Shown one piece after another: positions 53,349 to 60,671 of a stretch of DNA of 64,000 nucleotides (within the stretch, counting starts at the first letter, position 1; every line of letters begins with the position of its first letter). Source of the stretch: Halocynthiibacter sp. SDUM655004 (GTDB taxonomy: Bacteria; Pseudomonadota; Alphaproteobacteria; Rhodobacterales; Rhodobacteraceae); the NCBI RefSeq assembly GCF_026015885.1, contig NZ_JAPDUG010000001.1, positions 434,001-498,000 on the forward strand, written 5' to 3'. The position numbers and the translations under genes are program-made. Under the pieces are notes generated by a model. That model did no database searches, was not told where the DNA came from, and saw nothing but the letters and a program-made list of their open reading frames with translations.

Positions 53349-54659
53349 ATGCAAACGAATTTCAGCCCCGAACAACTTAAAGACCCCGCAATCGAACGGG
53401 CCAACGAAATTTTACGGGCCTGCGTCCATTGCGGGTTTTGTACTGCCACTTGCCCGACCTATCAGGTGTTGGGCGATGAGTTGGATTCTCCGCGCGGGCG
53501 AATTTACCTGATCAAGGATATGCTCGAAAGCGGTCGACCAGCGGATGCGAAGACGGTGAAGCATATTGATCGCTGCTTAAGTTGCCTTGCCTGCATGACG
53601 ACCTGTCCTTCGGGCGTGCATTATATGCACCTTGTCGATCAAGCGCGCGCCTATATCGAACAAACCTACAAGCGCCCCTTCATGGACCGCGCCCTGCGGT
53701 GGATGCTGGCACAGATTCTGCCCTATCCAACGCGGTTCCGGTTGGCATTGCTAGGAGCCAAAATCGGACGACCTTTTGCGTTCCTAATGCCCGATGCGCG
53801 ACTCAAGGCGATGCTAAAGATGGCGCCTAAGAGGATTCCCCCTGTTTCGCGCAACGATGATGCACAGGTCTTTCCGGCGATTGGCGTGCGCAAAAAACGT
53901 GTGGCGCTGATGACGGGCTGTGCGCAAAAGGCGCTGAACACGGATATCAACGATGCAACAATCCGACTTCTGCGGCGGCTGGGCTGTGATGTTGTGATTG
54001 CCAAAGGTATGGGATGCTGTGGCGCGCTCACGCACCATATGGGGCAAGAAGACAAGAGCCACGCGGCAGCAGCCAATAACATCCGCGCTTGGATGGCCGA
54101 GGTAAATGGTGAGGGGCTCGATGCGGTTGTGATCAATACCTCTGGCTGTGGCACAACTGTTAAAGACTATGGCCACATGTTCCGCAACGATCCGCTTGCC
54201 GCAGATGCGGCGAAGGTTTCGGAATTGGCGATGGACGTGAGTGAGCTGTTGATGACGCTCGACCTTCCCCAACAACAAGAACAGGGATTGCGCGTTGCAT
54301 ATCATTCGGCCTGCTCACTGCAACACGGTCAGCAAGTTAAGACACACCCGAAAACCCTATTGAAAAATGCGGGGTTTGAGGTTGTCGAGCCTGCTGATCC
54401 ACACCTGTGTTGCGGCTCTGCTGGGACTTACAACCTGATGCAGCCCGAAATTTCCGGGGAACTCAAGAAGCGGAAAGTGGCAACACTCGCGGCGAAAAAG
54501 CCTGACGTTATTGCCGCAGGGAACATCGGTTGTATGATGCAAATCGGTGATGCGGCAGGTGCGCCGATTGTTCATACGGTGGAGTTGCTGGATTGGGCCA
54601 CAGGCGGGCCAAAACCCCCATCTTTGAGCGAAGGACCAAAACCGCCATCATTGAGGTAG
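53349..54659 (+). CDS. glcF: Glycolate oxidase iron-sulfur subunit GlcF
   Basis: The 436-residue protein has two [4Fe-4S] ferredoxin motifs (CVHCGFCTATCP near residue 29 and CLSCLACMTTCP near 79) and two CCG-type cysteine-rich domains (GMGCCGALTHHMG and LCCGSAGTYNL). It passes electrons to the respiratory chain. The C-terminus carries an unusual tail in which GPKPPSL occurs twice, encoded by a 20-bp imperfect direct repeat with period 27; this tail is not part of the GlcF fold. Confidence 0.95.
   Translation: MQTNFSPEQLKDPAIERANEILRACVHCGFCTATCPTYQVLGDELDSPRGRIYLIKDMLESGRPADAKTVKHIDRCLSCLACMTTCPSGVHYMHLVDQARAYIEQTYKRPFMDRALRWMLAQILPYPTRFRLALLGAKIGRPFAFLMPDARLKAMLKMAPKRIPPVSRNDDAQVFPAIGVRKKRVALMTGCAQKALNTDINDATIRLLRRLGCDVVIAKGMGCCGALTHHMGQEDKSHAAAANNIRAWMAEVNGEGLDAVVINTSGCGTTVKDYGHMFRNDPLAADAAKVSELAMDVSELLMTLDLPQQQEQGLRVAYHSACSLQHGQQVKTHPKTLLKNAGFEVVEPADPHLCCGSAGTYNLMQPEISGELKKRKVATLAAKKPDVIAAGNIGCMMQIGDAAGAPIVHTVELLDWATGGPKPPSLSEGPKPPSLR
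54609..54655 (+). repeat. 20-bp direct repeat (two copies) at the 3' end of glcF
   Basis: CCAAAACCCCCATCTTTGAG (54609-54628) and CCAAAACCGCCATCATTGAG (54636-54655) differ at two bases and are one 27-bp period apart. They encode the double GPKPPSL tail. The element may be a dispersed small repeat that extended the gene end; only one locus is visible here. Confidence 0.7.
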
Positions 54660-54715
54660 GCTTGGTCATATTCCTGCCTTAACTCGCCACTAGACCACTA
54701 TTAATTGGAGGTCAA

Positions 54716-55522
54716 ATGCGTCGGTTGTTGGTGATTTTGTTCTTGGTACTCGGGTTTGCGCCTGCGCAGGCCAATGAACTTGTGAGCCTTCAAACTGGTG
54801 ATGACGGGCGTGGCTGGGAAGCCGTTGGGCGGCTCAACATCAACAAAACGGCAATGTGTACCGGAACCCTGATTGCGCCAGACCTTGTTCTTACGGCAGC
54901 GCATTGCCTGTTTGATAAGGTGACCCGCCAGCCGATTGATCCACGCACCATCGAATTCCTCGCGGGGTGGCGCAATGGTCGGGCGTCTGCGTATCGTTGG
55001 GTTGCACATGCGGTGAAGCACCCGGATTACAAATATGATTCCAAGAACCCAGCCATTCGCGTGCGCAATGATGTGGCGCTGCTTCGGCTTTCGCAGCCGA
55101 TCCGAAATCAGAATATCGTGCCGTTTACCACTTCGGTTCACCCAAAGAAGGGTGCGGCGGTTGATGTGGTTTCTTATGCGCATGACCGTGCCGACAGCCC
55201 TAGCCTTCAGCGGGAATGCCATGTGCTTGCATTGCGGCTTGAAACGCTTGTTTTGTCCTGTGACGTTGATTTCGGAGCGTCCGGCGCGCCAATCTTCAGC
55301 TATGTAAACGGTGTGCCGGAAATTGTTTCGGTCGTGTCTGCGCGCGCGGAAGCGGGCGGGCGTCAGGTTGCGCTTGGGACATCGCTCGAAAAACCGCTTG
55401 ATGTGTTGATGGAAGAGATGGCCGCTGCGCCAAGTGTTTTCAAACGCGGCGCGCCGATCATGCGCAATGGGGTTCGCGAGGGCTTCAAGCAATCAACTGG
55501 CGCGAAATTTGTGCGGCCCTAG
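54716..55522 (+). CDS. Secreted trypsin-like serine protease
   Basis: The 268-residue protein has a Sec signal peptide (residues 1-19, QA-NE), then a chymotrypsin-fold domain with catalytic His in LTAAHC and Asp in VRNDVALLRL. The nucleophile Ser lies in DFGASGAPIF rather than the canonical GDSGGP; the oxyanion Gly and Ser are kept, as in V8-like proteases. Two cysteine pairs are plausible (MCTG/AAHC; RECH/LSCD). It probably degrades periplasmic or extracellular protein. The heat-shock gene follows 141 bp later with its own promoter. Confidence 0.9.
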   Translation: MRRLLVILFLVLGFAPAQANELVSLQTGDDGRGWEAVGRLNINKTAMCTGTLIAPDLVLTAAHCLFDKVTRQPIDPRTIEFLAGWRNGRASAYRWVAHAVKHPDYKYDSKNPAIRVRNDVALLRLSQPIRNQNIVPFTTSVHPKKGAAVDVVSYAHDRADSPSLQRECHVLALRLETLVLSCDVDFGASGAPIFSYVNGVPEIVSVVSARAEAGGRQVALGTSLEKPLDVLMEEMAAAPSVFKRGAPIMRNGVREGFKQSTGAKFVRP

Positions 55523-55545
55523 TCGAAAAACTGCGTTTACGCCCC

Positions 55546-55575
55546 CTTGAAACGCAGAAATCCATTTCCCAAATT
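55546..55575 (+). promoter_or_regulatory. Candidate sigma-32 (RpoH) promoter of hsp20
   Basis: CTTGAA (55546-55551), a 16-base spacer and CCCAAATT (55568-55575) fit the heat-shock -35/-10 pattern (CTTGAA; CCCnAnTT). It would start transcription near 55583, giving a leader of about 80 nt. The -35 lies inside a CTGCGTTT/AAACGCAG inverted repeat (55531-55557). Confidence 0.5.
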
Positions 55576-55582
55576 GAGTGTA

Positions 55583-55663
55583 CCGGAGTGCCGAAGTCGG
55601 GCTCTGTAACCGCCTGTCCCATGAGGGAAGGCCTTAACGTTGTTGCTCAATAGGAGAATGACC
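55583..55663 (+). ncRNA. ROSE-like RNA thermometer in the hsp20 leader
   Basis: The 3' hairpin is G39-TTGTT-(G)-CTC / GAG-AATGAC (55639-55648 paired with 55654-55662) around the loop AATAG. It has nine pairs and a single bulged G at 55645, inside the conserved UUGCU. The strand opposite contains the Shine-Dalgarno AGGAG (55652-55656). This is the defining design of ROSE elements before alphaproteobacterial small heat-shock genes. Upstream, CCGA/TCGG with GAG/CTC, and CCC/GGG, give two more short stems. Sequence and fit are seen; temperature response is inferred. Confidence 0.6.
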
Positions 55664-56131
55664 ATGAGAAACTTTGACCTTACACCGCTTTATCGCGCAA
55701 CTGTTGGCTTTGACCAAATCGCTGATCTAATGGATCGCGTCAGCACAACAGACCAGACGCGCCAAAGCTACCCCCCATACAATATCGAGAAAACCGCTGA
55801 TGACGCGTGGCGTGTGTCTATCGCTGTTGCAGGATTTTCATCGGAAGAGCTGACCGTAGAGCTTCGTGCCAACGAGCTTGTCGTGACAGCCAAGAAGGAA
55901 GCCGATGATTCCGAAGTGAAATACCTGCACCGTGGAATCGCAACCCGCGCATTTGAGCGGCGTTTCCAATTGGCAGAGCATGTGCATGTCACTGCGGCCA
56001 ACCATGAGAATGGTATGCTGTCGATCGACCTGAAGCGTGAAGTCCCTGAAGCGCTTAAACCGCGTCGCATTGAAATTGCGAGTTCTGGTGTGAAAGAGTC
56101 ACCCAAGATCGAAGCAAAACCGGTGAACTAA
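55664..56131 (+). CDS. Small heat-shock protein Hsp20 (IbpA-like)
   Basis: Hsp20 proteins hold unfolding proteins in a refoldable state. The 155-residue protein starts MRNFDLTPLYRATVGFD, the usual alphaproteobacterial opening, and has an alpha-crystallin domain (residues about 40-130: VSIAVAGFSSEELTVEL, GMLSIDLKREVPE). The start is ATG 55664 because AGGAG (55652-55656) is 7 bp away; ATG 55658 is too close to it. The leader folds into a ROSE-like hairpin, and a hairpin terminator follows. Confidence 0.93.
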   Translation: MRNFDLTPLYRATVGFDQIADLMDRVSTTDQTRQSYPPYNIEKTADDAWRVSIAVAGFSSEELTVELRANELVVTAKKEADDSEVKYLHRGIATRAFERRFQLAEHVHVTAANHENGMLSIDLKREVPEALKPRRIEIASSGVKESPKIEAKPVN

Positions 56132-56215
56132 TACGCTGCGGCGTTTGAGAACTTGTAACGAGTAAGGCCGCCGCCGTCTGTCTCGGACGTGTGAAAGCCA
56201 GAGTTGATGTGAAAG

Positions 56216-56244
56216 CCCGCCGGAAGCCAAGTGCCTCCGGCGGG
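56216..56244. terminator. Hairpin terminator between hsp20 and the VWA gene
   Basis: CCCGCCGGA (56216-56224) pairs perfectly with TCCGGCGGG (56236-56244) around an 11-base loop, and TATTTTGTTATTT follows on the plus strand. It lies 84 bp past the hsp20 stop. It can terminate hsp20 and, less strongly, the convergent VWA gene on the other strand. Confidence 0.75.
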
Positions 56245-56251
56245 TATTTTG

Positions 56252-58222
56252 TTATTTGCCTTGCAGAGATTTGGCGAGACGCATGAGGGTTACGGCTTCG
56301 GCGCGGTAGCCAAACTCGTCCTGACCCTTGGCGCCATTGGCCAGCGCAATCGCCTCGTCCCAGCCCCAATCACTAAGATACGTATCATCGCGAAGAAGCT
56401 GGCCAAAACCTGCGATCGCGGCGGAGAAACGAACGTCATCATTTCCGTTAACCTCGTTGCGGTTGATCGGAGTTTCCAGCAATTCGCTTGTCGTCTCGCC
56501 AGGGCGTTTGAAGCGCAATTTGAGGAAGCCCATTTCATCGCTCGGCACGAATTCGGCGGCGCTTTCGTCGCTATACCGAAGCGTCTCAACCTTTACCGCG
56601 GGTGAGCCAACAGGTGTGATTTCATAGATCGCGGTCACAGAATGGCCCGCGCCGATGTCTCCGGCGTCTACTTTATCGTTGTTGAAATCTTCGCGGTTGA
56701 GGATGCGGGTTTCATATCCGATCAGGCGGTATTCCGCGACTGTTGCGGGGTTGAATTCCACCTGAATTTTCACATCATTCGCAATCGGGTAAAGCGCGCC
56801 AGTAAGTTGATCGACGAGCGACTTCTGTGCTTCCGCGAGTGTGTCGATATAGGCGGCCTGCCCGTTGCCATGTTGGGCGAGGGCTTGCATCGTGGCATCG
56901 TTCAGATTGCCGCGCCCGAAGCCAAGTACCGACAGATAAGTGCCAGAGTCGCGTTTTGTTTTGATGAAGCTTTCAAGTGCATCTGGATCGCTGATGCCCA
57001 CGTTGAAATCCCCATCCGTGGCCAGCAAGACCCGCGAAACTTCGCCATCTTTTTGCATAGTCTCGGCAATTGCATAGGCCTGTTCCAAACCGGCCTCACC
57101 GGCGGTGCCGCCACCAGATTCAAGTTGGTCTAGCGCGGCGAGAATTTTGGAAGACTCACTTGCAGCGGTTGGCGCAAGAACTTCACCTGCGCTTCCAGCA
57201 TAGGCAACGATTGCAACCTGATCTTCGGGCCGCAATTGACCGAGCATGAGGCGGAAGCTCTGTTTCAAGAGTGGGAGTTTGTCCGGCTGGTTCATCGAGC
57301 CAGAAGTGTCCACAAGGAAAACAAGGTTGAGTGGCGGTCGGTTATCGATCACCGGCATTTCGCCTTGAATTCCGATATGAACAAGGCTTGTGTCAGGATT
57401 CCAAGGTGTTTCAATCATTGTTACCGTTTGCTGAAACGGCACATCGCCAGCGGGTGCTGGGTAGTTATAGGGGAAATAGTTGATCATTTCCTCGATGCGC
57501 ACCGCCTCTGGATCAGGGAGATAGCCGTTGGTGAGCGAGGAACGGATAATCGAATAAGACGCTGTATCAACATCGATCGAAAACGTTGAAACCGGCTCTT
57601 CGCGTGTCACCTTGAGCGGGTTTGGCGCTTCGTTCGCGTATGTTTCGCCGTCAGCGTCAAATTCCGGCATCGGGCGCGAAATGTTGTGGTCTTCGAAGTT
57701 CGCAATCGGATGGACAGGACGAATTTGACCATTCGCGCCGCCGGTTGCCATCATGCGGTCAGCAGCGACCGAGGCCCGTGGCGCGGGTTGAACTTGCTCG
57801 AGGATTTCAAGCTGCCCTTCTTTTGGCGCTTCGAGGTATTGCAAAGTTGGCTCGCTCTCGGCCGCCATCTCTTCGGTTGCGATAGCGGTTGAAACATCTT
57901 CGGGGGCCTTGGCCTTTTTGGGCAAGAAACCTTCCGAGCCGCCTTGCGGTAGTAGTACGAAAACCACCAGCCCGAGGGTTGCAACAGATGTGGTTGCGGC
58001 CAGCGCGCCGCGTGTGGTGAGGGAATTCAGCAATGCTCTTACTCCTGTGTTTAACCAGCCCCTCTTGGGCTTGGTCTCAGAAGTAGGACGCGCGCCATCG
58101 CGCGATCCTTGGAGGTCGGCAAAGTTTTTTTCCGCCAGCGCTATATTCTCGTGCTTTTTCTCCGCGTCAGGGGCGGGTGTGTCTTGCAAGAGTGCCTTTA
58201 GGGCCTTGAGATCATCGCTCAT
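56252..58222 (-). CDS. Membrane VWA-domain protein (YfbK-like) co-transcribed with an ECF sigma factor
   Basis: The 656-residue protein has a short N-terminal cytoplasmic segment (1-72), one membrane helix (about 73-91) and a large outer part: a linker, a YfbK N-domain (NPLKVTREEPVSTFSIDVDTASYSIIRSSL), a VWA domain with full metal motif (DTSGSMNQ, and ATDGDFNVG) over residues about 295-470, and a C-terminal DUF3520 region. Its start overlaps the sigma gene's stop by 4 bp. The arrangement of cytoplasmic tail plus one helix is that of an anti-sigma factor, so regulation of the sigma is a reasonable hypothesis. Confidence 0.9.
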   Translation of the reverse strand: MSDDLKALKALLQDTPAPDAEKKHENIALAEKNFADLQGSRDGARPTSETKPKRGWLNTGVRALLNSLTTRGALAATTSVATLGLVVFVLLPQGGSEGFLPKKAKAPEDVSTAIATEEMAAESEPTLQYLEAPKEGQLEILEQVQPAPRASVAADRMMATGGANGQIRPVHPIANFEDHNISRPMPEFDADGETYANEAPNPLKVTREEPVSTFSIDVDTASYSIIRSSLTNGYLPDPEAVRIEEMINYFPYNYPAPAGDVPFQQTVTMIETPWNPDTSLVHIGIQGEMPVIDNRPPLNLVFLVDTSGSMNQPDKLPLLKQSFRLMLGQLRPEDQVAIVAYAGSAGEVLAPTAASESSKILAALDQLESGGGTAGEAGLEQAYAIAETMQKDGEVSRVLLATDGDFNVGISDPDALESFIKTKRDSGTYLSVLGFGRGNLNDATMQALAQHGNGQAAYIDTLAEAQKSLVDQLTGALYPIANDVKIQVEFNPATVAEYRLIGYETRILNREDFNNDKVDAGDIGAGHSVTAIYEITPVGSPAVKVETLRYSDESAAEFVPSDEMGFLKLRFKRPGETTSELLETPINRNEVNGNDDVRFSAAIAGFGQLLRDDTYLSDWGWDEAIALANGAKGQDEFGYRAEAVTLMRLAKSLQGK

Positions 58223-58767
58223 GGATAGCCCTCCTTTTGGTGGTATGCGCGCAGGTGTTTCTTCACTTCAGACATCCGCCACGCGATTGTGCCTTCGGAA
58301 ACGGATAGAATTTCGCCCGCCTGCGCCTGTGTCAGTTCTTCGCCGAGGATAAGGATCACTGTATCACGAAGCTCTACTGGCAATGTGGAGATCGCCGTCG
58401 CGAGCCAATCTGATTGTTGTGCGGCTTCTTCGTTTTCGGCCACGCGGTTCAGTTCCCAATCGCCCCAGTTGTTCGCGGCGCGGGCATGGGTGGCGCGGCG
58501 GCGGCGTCGATCATGTGATGCGTTGATGGCCACACGATAGAGCCAAGTTGTGAACTTTGCGTCGCCGCGGAAGTTCGCGAGTTTGGCGGGAAGCGCTGCG
58601 CAAATGTCCTGCGTGAGGTCTTCGGCTTCTGTTGTGTTGCCAGCAAGGCGGCAGCACAGACCAAAAAGCCTGTCGTAGTGCCGTCGAAGCAGCAAGCCAA
58701 ATGCCTCGCCGTCTCCGTTCGCAGCGGCGAGCGCAAGTGTTTCGTCATCGGTTTCCATCAACATCAC
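58219..58767 (-). CDS. ECF-type RNA polymerase sigma factor
   Basis: The 182-residue protein has sigma-2 (RHYDRLFGLCCRLAGNTTEAEDLTQDICAALPAKLANFRGDAKFTTWLYRVAINASHDRRRRR) and sigma-4 (LPVELRDTVILILGEELTQAQAGEILSVSEGTIAWRMSEVKKHL) regions with no domains between, as in ECF factors. It is translationally coupled (4-bp overlap) to the downstream VWA membrane protein, the probable regulator. Target promoters are unknown; the operon's own promoter lies in 58768-58903. Confidence 0.92.
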   Translation of the reverse strand: MMLMETDDETLALAAANGDGEAFGLLLRRHYDRLFGLCCRLAGNTTEAEDLTQDICAALPAKLANFRGDAKFTTWLYRVAINASHDRRRRRATHARAANNWGDWELNRVAENEEAAQQSDWLATAISTLPVELRDTVILILGEELTQAQAGEILSVSEGTIAWRMSEVKKHLRAYHQKEGYP

Positions 58768-58903
58768 ATAAAGTATGACGCGCGCCGTGGGTCAATCCTT
58801 GGTATCGCGTGGAAAAAATCTACAGAGCGTATTGCGCGCGGAATTGCTTGCATCCCGCCGCGCCCACACGCAGAGTTAGATCGTTGTACGACAGGAGCCC
58901 CTC

Positions 58904-59698
58904 ATGGACACAAGCGACGCCTATGCCAACGCGAAATATATTGAAAATGCCGCGTCATATCCGCCGAAATGGGAGGCGCAGGCAGCGGCATTTCGCGAGG
59001 AGTTGAGCAAAGCAGGGCGCGCTGAAATTGGTGTTCGCTATGGTGATCATCCGCGCGCGCAGCTTGATCTATTCCGACCGGAAAGAGAGGCGAAGGGGCT
59101 GTTTGTCTTTGTGCATGGTGGGTATTGGCGGGCGTTTGACCGCTCCACATGGTCACATTTTGCAAGTGGCGCATTGGCCGAGGGCTGGGCCGTTGCGATG
59201 CCTGGCTATCCTTTGGCACCAGAGGTCACGATTTCCGAGATCACTGCGAACATTAAAGTTGCGATCGAGAAGGCAGCTACGCTGATTGATGGCCCGATTG
59301 TTCTGGCGGGGCATTCTGCGGGCGGGCACCTTGTGGCGCGGATGTTGTGCGATGATGGTGTGAGCGAAGAGGTGGCCAAGCGGATTACAAATGTTGTGCC
59401 CATATCGCCATTGTCGGATTTACGGCCGCTGATGCATGCGGACCTGAATGATGACCTGCACCTGACAGAAGCAGAGGCCGCAAGTGAAAGCCCAATTCTG
59501 CGCAATAAAGCTCATCCTGCCCCCGTGACTGTGTGGGTTGGCGCGGAAGAGCGCCCGGCGTTTCTTGATCAGGCGCGCTGGCTTTCGGAGGCTTGGCCTG
59601 ACACGGTTTGCGAAATTGAGGAGGGCAAGCACCATTTCGATGTGATCGACGGGCTCTTGGACGCGCGGCATCCCCTTTTGCGCGCGATTTTGGGCTAG
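58904..59698 (+). CDS. Alpha/beta hydrolase, kynurenine formamidase-like
   Basis: The 264-residue protein has the oxyanion motif HGGYWR (residues about 70-75), nucleophile elbow GHSAGG (about 131-136) and a likely catalytic His in KHHFDVIDG near the C-terminus. The HGGYW plus GHSAGG pairing is typical of arylformamidase/kynurenine formamidase and carboxylesterase relatives. No other kynurenine-pathway gene is next to it, so the substrate is uncertain. It is followed by two small membrane protein genes, probably in one transcript. Confidence 0.85.
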   Translation: MDTSDAYANAKYIENAASYPPKWEAQAAAFREELSKAGRAEIGVRYGDHPRAQLDLFRPEREAKGLFVFVHGGYWRAFDRSTWSHFASGALAEGWAVAMPGYPLAPEVTISEITANIKVAIEKAATLIDGPIVLAGHSAGGHLVARMLCDDGVSEEVAKRITNVVPISPLSDLRPLMHADLNDDLHLTEAEAASESPILRNKAHPAPVTVWVGAEERPAFLDQARWLSEAWPDTVCEIEEGKHHFDVIDGLLDARHPLLRAILG

Positions 59699-59724
59699 CG
59701 GCTTGCTAGAAAGGCGAAGTTAAA

Positions 59725-59994
59725 ATGCTGTTTTCATTTCTGCGGGCGTCGCTTCTTGGTTTTGCTGTCCTGACGGTGATCTACTTCATTATGCGTTGGT
59801 ACGTATTCTCGCTTCGCCGCGAAGAACTGGAAAAAGAATTTGACCAAGAGGTGCAATCCGGCGATCGCGATGCCTATGTTGAAGCAGGTATGAAGGAGTA
59901 TCGGAAGTCGCCGTTGCGTAAACTTCTGTTGCTAGTGTATATCGTGCCGCTTCTGCTCTATGTTGCTGTGATGTATTTTATAAATTTTAACTGA
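59725..59994 (+). CDS. Small membrane protein, unknown function
   Basis: I do not recognise a named family. The 89-residue protein has two hydrophobic segments (about residues 8-24 and 67-86) separated by a charged, helical middle (RREELEKEFDQEVQSGDRDAYVEAG). The ATG at 59725 has AAAGGCGAAG before it. It lies 26 bp after the hydrolase and 7 bp before the DUF1523 gene, so the three probably form an operon. Confidence 0.8.
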   Translation: MLFSFLRASLLGFAVLTVIYFIMRWYVFSLRREELEKEFDQEVQSGDRDAYVEAGMKEYRKSPLRKLLLLVYIVPLLLYVAVMYFINFN

Positions 59995-60001
59995 GGGCGT
60001 C

Positions 60002-60655
60002 ATGCGCTACGTAAAAATAACTTTCTGGGTCCTTCTTGCGGCGCTTGTTGTTGCGTTTTTTAGTTACAATCTTCCCAAGCGTGACATCGTTCGGATTACG
60101 GGAACTGAAGTCATTCGCACGGATTTGTCAGGGGCGAACCGGTTTTTCTATGCCGAGCCGGATAGCGGAAATTCCCCTCAAGCCAACCGCGATCTGCGGC
60201 TTATCAATACGGTTTTCGAGAGCGGAAAGGTCAAGGTTTTCCGCAATGAGGATACTGGGTTATTCGGCTGGCCGCCCTACTTTAAAATCGACAGTTCCAA
60301 CATGCACGCGGAGGCTGCCGATCTTGTTTCGACCCGCGATGCACCAGTTTGGGTTGCGATAACACATTATGGTTGGCGCAGCGAATTCCTGTCGATCTAT
60401 CCGAATGCCATCAAGTTCAAGGTGGTTGAGGGGCCGGATGTGCGGCTTATCCCGTGGATGAGCATTATCATTCTGTTGCTCTGTGTGGCGTTTGTGTTTT
60501 GGCTCTGGCGGGTTTGGGTGCAGTTCAAGGAGCGCAAGATTGACCCTTTGCTGGATGATGCCAACAATACGATTGAGGCCGTGGATCAGCGCGCTGACGC
60601 CGCCAAAGATCAGGCGCGAAGCTGGTGGGCGCGGCTGACACGCCGCAAACCCTGA
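60002..60655 (+). CDS. DUF1523 family membrane protein
   Basis: The 217-residue protein has an N-terminal helix (about 6-22), a periplasmic domain (LPKRDIVRITGTEVIRTD; DLRLINTV; VKVFRNEDTGLFGWPPYFKID; ITHYGWRSEFLSIYPNA) and a second helix near residues 152-172, then a cytoplasmic coiled tail. This matches DUF1523, whose function is unknown. It is the last gene of the hydrolase operon and converges with ALDH16. Confidence 0.9.
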   Translation: MRYVKITFWVLLAALVVAFFSYNLPKRDIVRITGTEVIRTDLSGANRFFYAEPDSGNSPQANRDLRLINTVFESGKVKVFRNEDTGLFGWPPYFKIDSSNMHAEAADLVSTRDAPVWVAITHYGWRSEFLSIYPNAIKFKVVEGPDVRLIPWMSIIILLLCVAFVFWLWRVWVQFKERKIDPLLDDANNTIEAVDQRADAAKDQARSWWARLTRRKP

Positions 60656-60671
60656 TTATTCGCCGTATGGC

